Assembly: GCF_020382885.2 (NCBI RefSeq)
Contig: NC_058499.1
Location: 2,316,001 to 2,380,000, forward strand
Direction: 5' to 3'
DNA: 64,000 bases
DNA from: Scatophagus argus
Taxonomy: Eukaryota > Chordata > Actinopteri > Scatophagidae
Of the stretch, positions 1 to 9,457 are shown in pieces. Each line of letters begins with the position of its first letter. The first letter of the stretch is position 1. Position numbers and translations under genes: made by a program. Below the pieces are notes generated by a model, which saw only the letters and a program-made list of their open reading frames with translations, did not search any database and was not told the origin of the DNA.

Positions 1-984
1 GTTTAACTTTAAGGATCTGTGACTGAAATGTTTAGAGTCAGTTTTAATGGGGGTGGGCGGGTGTGGGGACTCTCCCAGAAACTTGTATCTGTAGACAGAA
101 AAGTGTAAAGTAAATGTCCAACGTTGGATTTTATGGAAGTTATTAAAAGTTTTAAAAAAAATAAATATTTCCAGAGCAGGACGTTTGTGACGCAGCTTCT
201 CGTCAGACAGAAGAAGAAGTGTTGGAGGGTAACTTTTCCCATGTTTTTGTGTCTAATGGGATTGAGGGGACCAACAGGTCTTGAAGCTGGTCCAGAACTG
301 ATGGAAGCCACTGCAGGCAGCAGCTGTGAAACGGGCTGTGACGTGATCCTTCGGGGCAGTTCAGGAGGGTTTGTGTGGTTTACGATGATAGAAATGACTT
401 TTCCTGCAGAAGGAGTCTGGAATCTTTGGCGAGCGTCTGCTTCCGGGAAAACAAAAAGGGATCTGATTCGTTAACAGAAAGCTCTAACTTTGTAGGGATC
501 TTCTCCATAATGCTGCTGTCACCAGTGATCACAGTGTGATTGCTTTGCATCCCGATCGCAGCGTACTCACTCACTGTGGACCACTTTCAATTCTGTTTAC
601 CAATTTGTCAGTTTGAGTCCAACTTAAAAAAATACCAAATATATTTTCACTATAGTTTCATCTGTAAGTAACACAATAACAAACTGATGTGACAGTCTTT
701 CATTCAAAAGCGAAATTCTTGTCAGATGAGGGGGTCTGTTCAGGGGTCCCTGATGTGAACCTTTCAGGGATGAACAATCACAACACCAGCATAAAGATTA
801 GACTGAATTAATAAAATAAATCAGGTCATTTGACTGACGTCATACATTCATAATGTTTTTGGACACATCTTAAGGCTTCACTAAACAGGATCGGGACCAA
901 AAATCCTTGAAATATCAGCCCTGAAATAACAACCGAATTAAACAAATTTGAGAATTAAAGTTCTTAGTGACTCTCACAAACGTC

Positions 985-1170
985 TTTCAGTCAGTCTGTC
1001 CGTTAGTCAGTTAGTCTGTCTGTCTGTCAGTCTGTCAGTCAGCCTGTCTGTCTGTCTGTCTGTCAGTCTGTCAGTCAGTCAACTGTCTGTCTGTCTGTCA
1101 GTCAGTGTGTCTGTCTGTCTGTCAGTGAGTCTGTCTGTCTGTCAGTCTTTCTGTCTGTCAGTGAGTCTGT
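985..1170. repeat. (TCTG)n-type microsatellite with CAGT interruptions
   Basis: Tandem CTGT units mixed with CAGT units run for about 185 bases. The open frames over it, rich in SLSV on one strand and TDRQ on the other, are low-complexity artefacts and not genes. Confidence 0.9.
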
Positions 1171-1352
1171 CTGTTGTGCATTTCTGAGTCTTGACCCCCC
1201 ATCTCTGACAAACAACATGGATTGAGGTGTGAGGTCACCCAACCAAGAAACTGTTCTATTGCAAACCAGCTGGATCAGTTTCAGGTGTAAGAAGAGGAAT
1301 GACACCCAGTTTGAGGTCGCACAAAAGACGCAGAGACTGTGTGGCCAGACTC

Positions 1353-1381
1353 CCCAGGTGGCCCAGGTGGCCCAGGTGGCC
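1353..1381. repeat. short 9-bp tandem repeat
   Basis: The 9-mer CCCAGGTGG is present in about three direct copies. It lies in intergenic DNA and has no evident function. Confidence 0.75.
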
Positions 1382-2203
1382 ATTTCTCAAATGGGCCTCT
1401 GTCGACCCCTAGTGGTTTGTGTTAGTATTACAGGGAGTCCGTCATAGTTTTTGTATTAAGTATGTGTATGTGGCCTACTGAGCTTTTATTATTACATAGA
1501 TATAAATCAATTTATTTTGCTTATTAAAATGATCATTATTAGATTTCAAAAGGCGCAAAGCGTCTGAAATTGGTGTGGTGAGAGAAAACTTGAGCAACAC
1601 TTCATGCACAGCAGCTGTTGTACATCAGGAAATTTCCTGACAACTGGGCAAAGTTCATACACTGTTGAAATAAGAACGAAAGCTCCAAATATGAATGCCG
1701 TGGTGGGTTTTTTTGTTTGCTTTTTGGATTTTTTGTCAACTTCAGGCTTGTTTCTGTGTGAATGTGGCACAGAATGTTTTCTTAGCAAGTCTATTTTCTG
1801 TTAAACCTGTTTTATTTCTTTCTTTTTTTATTTTGTTTTCTTTATGTCCTTTTAAAGCAACAACAAAAAAGAACAGAATGAAGGAAAATTTAACCGACCA
1901 GTTTATAGAATATCAAACTTAAACTAAAGACCTTAAGAATACCCACACAATGCAACATTCCTGTTTTTGGAGTACTGAGATGTGGAATCACTGTTTATTT
2001 TTATCTTTTATGAATATCCTTTGAATTTTTGAATTTATTTCGGTTGCTAATTTAAAAGATGAACGACCCCCAAACTAAAAACTAAATAAATACAGTTTTG
2101 ATTTTGTATTGCTAAAATCAATAAGGCATTGCTGTAAATAAATTATAAATTAATATTTTTTATTGCTTTGTTTAAACCCAGAAATCAATTTTAAACTCTA
2201 TGG

Positions 2204-2302
2204 ACTACAATCCCCACAACTCTGCTCATCTCGTCGTCACACACTTTCAACCAATTGCGGAGCGCGTCTGAAACACGTGACCAGCAGCGCAGGAGATTTG
2301 AA
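2204..2302 (+). promoter_or_regulatory. gtse1 promoter: ACTACAA-CCC motif, CCAAT box and CHR element
   Basis: Three motifs are visible upstream of the first exon. ACTACAATCCCC (2204-2215) resembles the ZNF143-associated promoter element. A CCAAT box (2251-2255) could bind NF-Y. TTTGAA (2297-2302) matches the cell-cycle genes homology region (CHR) consensus. Spaced CCAAT boxes plus a CHR are the known signature of G2/M genes controlled by DREAM and MuvB complexes, and GTSE1 is a G2/M gene. Use of these sites here is inferred. I see no TATA box. Confidence 0.55.
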
Positions 2303-2689
2303 TCGTTTGGATGGTTGTGTTTTTCTTCTCGCATTTTGAGTGCGGATTATTAAAGAAGATTTGTGAGTTTTCAGAAGAACTTGAGGTTTGTAGTTTTTGT
2401 TTTAATTAAAGAGTGACTCTGTGTACGCCCCGCGAGCCGCCAAATGAACCAAACGTCATGTTGAAAACTCGTATGAGTGATCGTTTGCGTTAAGCTAGCC
2501 GATGAACAGGCTAACCTTAACGTTAGCATGTTGTTTGACGCTGTTCAAGTTCGCTTTCTCCGTTGTTTCTCAGAGTATTCGTGTAAAAAACCCAATTGCC
2601 TTTGTAGTTTAATGTCAGAGCCGAATGTCCCGCTGCAGGTCTGAACCGGATCCGATTGTTTCCCGTGGAGAAGAACCAACAGCAGCGGG

Positions 2690-5600
2690 ATGAACTGTCG
2701 AGCTAACAGCGGTAGGTTAACACTCACTGACCCCGTGTCAGTCACACGGTTAACGCCACGTTAACGCGGTTTATTAACTGATCTGTGAACCGCGGTTGTC
2801 TCTGTGAACAGATCTGTTCTTTCTGCCTGATGAGAAGTTCGACTTCGATGTTTCTCTGTCACCTGCCAGGTAGGAAACGCATGACAGTTTTTGCTGGCAT
2901 TCATACTCACATCAAACCTTCTTTTTATTTAAAAGCGCACATGCGACACGTTTATAATTAATCTGCTAAAAGTATCATCGACGGGTTGCTTTTGAGTACA
3001 TTTCTTCCAGTAACATCAAAAGGTGACATATCTACAGGCAATGTTTCCAGAAGCCCATTTTGTGCCTACACTTTTCAGTTTCAGCGTGACTTGTTACACC
3101 TGTTCACAGCAAAGGTATTTTGTCATCTCACCGATGTCTTTTGTCTGATGATGATGTCAGCGATTTCTCTCCTTGTTTTACAGCTTCAAAGGTGATGAAG
3201 ATGAAGACGAGGTGTTCATGGGTCCGCTCAGCCATAAAGAGAAGTGTGTCTCTGTTAACGTGGAGTCTCGGCATGAGGGCGGCGTACGGACGAGCTGGAG
3301 TCCACTGACCGGAGATCAGCTGGAGGCTGTGTGTCAGGAAGCCCACAGAATAGCCAATCAGCTGCAAAGCGGCGAACTGAGCCGGCCTCATAGTGAGGAT
3401 GATAAGACCAACAGCACGACCTCTGACCCCACAACTGACAGGGAAGAGTTTGTCCAGGATGCTGAGGCCAAACTGGGTGTGCTCGGTCAGACCGCCGGTG
3501 CGCTCAGCCCCATCAAACGCCAGACCTTCTGTGTGCAGGACAGTCCCATGAAGCAGCTGCCGCCGGCTATTCAATACCGCCTGCTGAGAGGAAGCAGCAC
3601 CCACGCAGCTTCATCCACCCGCGCTGCCAACACAAATTCATTAACTCGCCCAGCTGCATCCACCAGACTCAGCACCTCCAGCCCCGTGGCTGGAGCCAAG
3701 TCCCAGCCCAGGACGGGGCTGCGGGGGAAAGCCCCGCTGGGCGTCGTGCTGCCTAGCAAACCGGCTGCCCCAACAGCCTCCTGTTCAGCCACAAAGAGCA
3801 GAGTGGAGAAGACCAAACTGCAACCACCGAGCAAAGTATGAGAGGAGATTCTTTTTCACTTTTCAATTTTCAGGTGAAGCATTCAGTCTATTGGCACCAT
3901 CTGGTGTCAGCCGGTGAAAGCAGCTCTCTTGTAGGCATCCTTTTTCCTTTTCTTTTCTGGTTTTTGTCACTGCAGGAACTCACCAACTTGTAATGTGGTC
4001 CGCCCCAGAACCTCATGAGTCTTTGGTATGAGGCTCCTCTTTATATATCTGCTCTGTATTATCAAACCGGCCTGTGGCTCAACACTCCCGAATCAGTAAA
4101 TGAGGAGGTGCGGTGATGTAGCGTTTAGTTGCAACATGCGTGTCAGATATTGTGGCTCAGAATTTCACCTGCATGTTCACACACAGTCAAAAGGCAGAAC
4201 CAAAGACTCGTGACAGGTTAAGTTCTTGCAGTGAAAAGTGTGTTTATGTTTTATGATTTTGCTTTGTATGTGTTTGTGTTATCAACTTTTGAAAGCAGAA
4301 TTTGTCTGGACTAAATCTTAAAGCAGTCGATTTAGGGAAATACTCTGCGTCTCTTTCTTGTGGACAATTGGATAAGAAAAGTGACAGCACTCTTATGTCA
4401 GTATGGTAAATACTTCAGCTAGCAGCTTCACTTAGCACAGATACTCAAAACAAGGACAAACAGCCTGGAGTCTGTCACAGGGTCGTCTGCCTCCCACCAC
4501 CTCGAAAGCTGATTTCAAAACCAGAGCGTAAAAATCCAACAGTTTGCACTTTTACAAGGAGTTATGTGTACAGTCTGTCACTGGCAGAAGTTGCCAGGCC
4601 ACCAGGCGTCCCAGCCCACAGTTCAGGTGATACAGCGTTAAGCGATGAATGCAGATGCTGTGACGTCATCTCTTGGCTCTTTTTTTTTTTCTTGTTTCAG
4701 GTGGTGGGGGGTTGGAGGCGCAGCCCGACCTCTCGCCCCTCCAGCAGGGCAGAGTCCAGTGAGGATCTGCTCTCCGATTCTGCAAGTTTGGCTTCTGACA
4801 TCAGCGACTCGTCCCTCAACTCCAGTCTGCTGGGAAAACGCACCCTGGCTCCGCCCACCAAGGTAACACACCTGTCCAAAACTGCTACTGGTTGACTTAT
4901 CCTGGAATTCAAACAGCTCCACCTGCTGGTCAGCCACTGCAGGTCATATTGAGTATGTATTCATGTATATTATGATGAAAAGGTGTGGAGAAAAAAAACA
5001 TATATTTTTTTTCTCCTTCAGAGTGTCGTTAGGAACCTTTCAGGTGTGAAGGCTCCGCCCCTTCAGAGCAGGAGGGTGACGGATGGGAAGAACACGTCCT
5101 CGTCCTCGTCCTCAGTGTCCAGCTTCAACTCCAGCATGTCCCTGTCACCTGCTAAAGGTACGCTAACTGCTGTTACCAGTTAAGTGTTGGTAGTCAGTTT
5201 GGCTTCCATAAGAGCGGAGTTGCTTCAGCCACACGTTAGTGTGTATACTTCCTGTTCCTCGCACTGGCAACGCAAACACAAACCAACCTTCCACCTGCAG
5301 CAAACCCTAAATCAACTGTGTTTTCACCTGCTCAGACTAAAATGCCAATAAACCAGTTAAATTCACTACGGCAACCTGCTCTCATCATCCAATCAGAACA
5401 TGCTGCAGGACAGGTGTTTTCTCTCCTCACAGGTAAACTGAACTCTTCTTTGAACCGGAGTCTGAGCAGCTCCACTGCACCCGCCCCCAGCAGCATCACC
5501 AGACCGCGCCGCTCCACCGTCGACGCCACCACGCAGCCGTCGTCGTCCTCCGCCGCCGGGCGTCGCTCGCTGTGCGGCCGAGTCAGGAAGCTGCGTGAGG

Positions 5601-7749
5601 TGGAACCCGTCAAAGCCACAAGGTCCACACCGCTAAAGAGAGCTGAGGCCACGCCCCTCCAGATGACACCCGCCAAGAGAGTTTCGGAGAGGACCCCCTC
5701 GATCCCTGCGCCCGCCTCAGCTCGGCAGCAAAGCGGATTGAAGACTAAATCCAAACCCGAGGCCCTGGTCCCACCAACACCCAGCGGAGGAGTCAGGGGA
5801 CCCCCCCACGGAGGCGGCAAGTTTTACATCAGCTTGTTTCCACATTTATTCAGGAAAAACTGTTTGCCGATCAGAACTGAACTGAGCGGTTATTGAATTT
5901 ATATAAATTTAAATAATAAATATTGAATATTTATTTATTATTTAAATCTTTTGGTTTAAGCTGAAGTAAGTCTTCACTTTCTGTGATTGATTGTCTGCTA
6001 CACCTGCTATTTGTTTCTCACTCTGTCTGTCTGTCTGTCTGTCTGTCTGATCTCCAGACGTCTCAAAGACGTTGAAGCCAAAGAGGTTGACGTCAGTGAG
6101 CAGTGTGGACAGGTAGACACACACTCCACCTTCACAGTAAACATGTAGTCAGCATAACACACACGTATGGAAAAACCTCCCTTTGGACCTTACTGTTGAT
6201 AGGCTCTTATTTTAGACATTCAACCAACTGGAAAGTGAGAATACACTTTTATTTTATTTTCAATTAACATATTTTATGTATTTCACAGACACTGACTTGA
6301 AACAAAATGCAACTGATTATCTGCTCTGTTTTATCTCTCGGCCCATCACTGGTGATAACTTCACATACTGGGTTTTATTTCTAATATATGTAAGAGTCGT
6401 CCGGCTAAAACCACACCTGGAACACCTGTCCTGTTGCTCTGTGCTGTCTTGGATCTGAATTTGGTTCCGTCCTCTCCTGCAGTCTCCCTCAGAAACCTTC
6501 TGCTGCTCCTCTGACTCCCTCTGCTGGCAGCTGCAGGTCTCTGCAGGTGAAGGCTCGGCGTCCCTCTGCACTCCCCACCCCAGTGAGGCGCAGAATGTCC
6601 GCCATACCTGTCGCCACGCCCACCAACCAGACCCGGAGCACAAGGCCGCCACCTGCCTCTGACTCTGACCCCGCCCCCCTCCCCACCTCAGACAGGAGAG
6701 AGAGAAGGTGAAATGCTTTAACGATTTAGGGTGTTGCCCTGCTGCATCCGATCACCCATCTGTTACCATGACAACACCTGCAGAGGTCTGATTTTGTAAT
6801 TTATTGTGGTGTTGTTTTTTTTCTAGCCCCACCCCCTCAGGCACGCTGGAGGTGGAGCCTGATATCCAGCCCTTCTGCCTGGAGGTGGAGGGGTCTCCTG
6901 CTGCCCCACCCAGCACCCCTCCACAGCCTGACCAATCAGAGGTCATGGATCCTGGAGCGCCAAGTCAGGGCAAATCAGAGCCCAGCAGGAACCTGATGGA
7001 ACTGGAGGCTGCAGAGGAGAGCAACAACAAGACACAGGAGGTCACACACATCTGCTCATGATGTTTGCAACCCGACAAACAGATTCATTAAAACAGTTTT
7101 GCAAATTAATGTCCTGCAGATCAGCAAACCATAAAGGCTGGACTTTACGGTTTTCTGAGTTTTTGGCCTTATTGGAAGGACTGACGAACTTTCAGGTGTT
7201 CAGTTCAGTTTGTAAGATGTTTGGTGATGAACCTTCAACCAAAATCCTGAATCCAACAAGTTTGTTGCCCCATTAGAGTCTCGTTGGTCCTCATGTAAAG
7301 CCTTTACTGGTCCGACTCCTGGGCATGACGGTGTCCCTTTTGTCTCTTCATTGTAAATAAACTTTATGGAACAGATAGGGTGAACTGAGTCTGAACTGAA
7401 TGTTCTTCACTCTGACGTTCTCTCTGTTCTTTCTTCAGGTTCTCCTGCTGGATCTGCCAGCTCCAGCTCTGCAGCCTCAAGAGAAACTCCTCATCGACTT
7501 GACCAACACCCCCGACCTGATCCGGACCGGCAACAAGACCTGCACTACAACTCAGGTAGGTGACATGTGGTTACATCCACGACCTCAAAGGAGTGGATTT
7601 GTGTTTGTCGCAGAACATCTCTGCAGGGGATCTTTTACAAAAACCCTTTTTGGTTTCAGCAGCTGATTGACCTGAGCTCGCCGCTCATCAAGTGGAGTCC
7701 AGAAGACAAGAGGGAGAACAACGCTCCCCTCATCAACCTGTCCTTCTGA
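2690..7749 (+). CDS. gtse1: G2 and S phase-expressed protein 1 (GTSE1), 11 coding exons, 704 aa
   Basis: GTSE1 is a mitotic microtubule- and clathrin-associated protein that tracks plus ends through EB1 and restrains p53. Coding exons: 2690-2711, 2812-2869, 3184-3835, 4701-4862, 5022-5157, 5433-5816, 6058-6112, 6483-6707, 6827-7040, 7439-7555, 7660-7749. All phases agree. The N-terminus (DEKFDFDVSLSP, then an acidic DEDEDEVFMGP stretch) matches the family's N-terminal domain. The middle is Ser/Pro/Arg-rich and basic, with SxIP-type EB1-binding motifs SALP (518-521) and RRRMSAIP (SAIP 529-532). The C-terminus carries clathrin-box-like motifs: LLLDL (638-642), LLIDL (653-657), LIDL (677-680) and LINL (699-702). 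Length is close to the human protein (roughly 720-740 aa). A noncoding first exon probably ends near 2383 (donor gag|gtttgt), joining an acceptor at 2638. Intron 6 needs a GC donor. A (CTGT)n tract forms the pyrimidine stretch before exon 7. Confidence 0.93.
4325..4625 (+). repeat. degenerate teleost interspersed repeat in gtse1 intron 3
   Basis: The order of landmarks (GGAAATAC, then CTCTTATGTC, GTATGGTAAATA, a TTAGCAC stretch, and later a GAGTTATGTG segment) matches a repeat I recognise from many fish genomes. A second divergent copy lies at 61155-61500. The identification is from memory and the boundaries are approximate. Confidence 0.45.
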
Positions 7750-7919
7750 TCCAGATCCTCCTGAACACCTGGATCTGGTGGTTTCTGACTTAATTCAGTC
7801 AACTTAACCATAGAGTTTATGTCAGTGAAGTCCTTACGTGAAGCAGAGCGTTCTTGTTTTAAATGATGAAAATATTGTACTTTAACTCGTCTCCGTCTTG
7901 CTGCTCTTATTGATGTCTG

Positions 7920-7925
7920 AATAAA
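7920..7925 (+). terminator. gtse1 polyadenylation signal
   Basis: A canonical AATAAA lies about 170 bases after the gtse1 stop codon, giving a short 3' UTR. It is the first such hexamer after the stop. Confidence 0.8.
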
Positions 7926-8123
7926 TGTTGTTAATGTCAGTCCTGTACACGTGTCTTCGTGCGCTGCTGGCCTCAGTCCACCAACACGTGAACCCGACCG
8001 AACGTCTCTGAGCTCATTCCAGACCAGACTGAAAAGAAAGAAAAGTAAAATATTAGAGTGAATTTTTTTTTATGAATGGTAAAAAACAGATTGAAAGTCA
8101 AACGCTGACTGCAGCCAAAGTCC

Positions 8124-9296
8124 ACACAAAGCTGCCGATTGTGCAATAATGGAAGAAAAATCGGAGAAACAAGGCGTGTTTTTCCAATGAAATGCAACCT
8201 CATCGTTTCAGTTGTACCAGAGAGGCGAGTTCATGTTTCTTCATTGTTGGTTTCTTTATGGAACAGATTAAACAGCATTTGTAGTATTCACAAGATTCAT
8301 TTTAAAATGTCAAAATCGCACCAGCGGAGGTCAAATTTGTGCAGGCTGCATATGAACGAGCAGATGTATATAAACTAATGAATAAGTAACCATAAATATA
8401 TCACACAAATGAGCTTTTGATCGAGGCAGACTAATTATCTTCGGTCACTAATTTCCTTCTGTTTGCTGCCTTTGCCGTTTCACTGAGCACATCAGAGGTC
8501 TGACTGACATTCGGCCCACAGTTGTACAGTCTGATGTGCTTCATCACTTCCTTCTGCTCTGGATCTGCAGATTTCTGCTGTCTTACACTCCACATCTGCT
8601 GGAGAAGCGACCACCCTGTCGGACAGACGGCCTATCAGAATCGTAGCACATCATCCATCATTTCGGTTATCAGGTCTCAGTTTGAGTTTGTGCTGGAAGT
8701 CCACCAAACAAGAATTCATTCCCAATCAGAGGTCATGGATCCTGGAGCGCCAAGTCAGGGCAAGTCAGAGCCCAGCAGAAACCTGGTGGAACTGGAGGCT
8801 ACAGAGGAGAGCAACAACAAGACACCGCATGCTCTGGTGTTCTGTGGAAAGGATTTCAATATCCCAGCTGCCATGACTGAGAAACTTTCTTATCAGTTAC
8901 GTTTCTGTATTCCAGAATCAGGGAGCACCAGCAGCACCACCACACTATGGATGTCTTTCAGACCCCTGAACTCAACACTATTTGAAAAGCTCATTTGTGT
9001 GATATATTTATGGTTACTTATTTGTTAGTTTACATACGTCTGCTTGTTCGTGTGCAGCCTGTACAAAGTTGACCTCCGCTGGTGCGATTTTGACATTTTA
9101 AAATGAATCTTGTGAATACTACAAATGCTGTTTTCTGTTCCATAAAGAAACCAACAATGAAGAAACATGAACTCGCCTCTCTGGCACAACTGAAAATATG
9201 AGGTTGCATTTCATTGGAAAAACACGCCTTCTTCCTCTATTTTTTTCTTCCGTTGTTTTGCAATAATGCTTTATCTCCAATAGGAAGCTTTGTGTC
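8124..9296. mobile_element. foldback (long inverted-repeat) element carrying a captured gtse1 fragment
   Basis: The left arm (about 8124-8418) reads as the reverse complement of the right arm (about 8985-9296) over nearly 300 bases. By eye about nine bases in ten match, with small indels. Landmarks shared in inverted orientation include GGCGTGTTTTTCCAATGAAA, CACCAGCGGAGGTCAA and ACACAAATGAGCTTTT. The spacer (8419-8984) is non-repetitive and contains a near copy of part of gtse1 exon 9. I see no transposase, so this would be a non-autonomous foldback or MITE-like element. No clear target-site duplication was found, and the outer ends become ragged beyond about 8124 and 9296. A single-locus inverted duplication is the alternative. 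Confidence 0.75.
8722..8825 (+). pseudogene. captured fragment of gtse1 exon 9
   Basis: These 104 bases match gtse1 6932-7035 with four substitutions (two silent, one Met to Val, one Ala to Thr) and no indel. Only exon-internal sequence is copied and neither splice site is included. The local frame stays open within a 168-codon frame (8522-9028) made of unrelated element sequence, but nothing suggests this is translated. Strand and frame are the same as in the parent gene. Confidence 0.9.
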
Positions 9297-9362
9297 AGTA
9301 TTTCCTGTTGAGTTGCTGCATCACTGACGAATAAACGTTAATAACGTGTCAAAGTCTGTGCC

Positions 9363-9369
9363 TATAAAT
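9363..9369 (+). promoter_or_regulatory. TATA box of the ART-like gene
   Basis: TATAAAT lies 95 bases before the proposed start codon, which would put transcription start near 9393. It sits just outside the right arm of the foldback element, so that element lies directly upstream of the core promoter. Confidence 0.5.
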
Positions 9370-9457
9370 GTGAGCACCCAGCAGCAGTGCAGGACTCAGA
9401 CTTTCCTTTCAAGGCAGACACTTTATTACATTCTTGGCACAATAACTTGCTGTAAAG

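Larger units (their letters stand above)
1..2200. other. intergenic DNA upstream of gtse1
   Basis: I see no convincing exon here. Open frames are short, lack splice-flanked codon structure and overlap on both strands. The stretch contains the (TCTG)n tract at about 985-1170, a short GC-rich 9-mer repeat at 1353-1381, and AT-rich sequence from about 1460 to 2170. It ends at the gtse1 promoter. Confidence 0.6.

Noticed and set aside
948-1187. Open frames rich in SVSLSVCLS and TDRQTD
   Set aside because: They translate a (TCTG)n microsatellite.
5780-5795. GT donor gga|gtcagg as the end of gtse1 exon 6
   Set aside because: It gives phase 0, which puts a TGA six codons into exon 7. The GC donor at 5817 keeps the frame.
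8522-9028. 168-codon open frame that includes gtse1-like residues
   Set aside because: The similarity is confined to the captured 104-bp block. The rest is loop and arm sequence of the foldback element, with no splice or promoter context.
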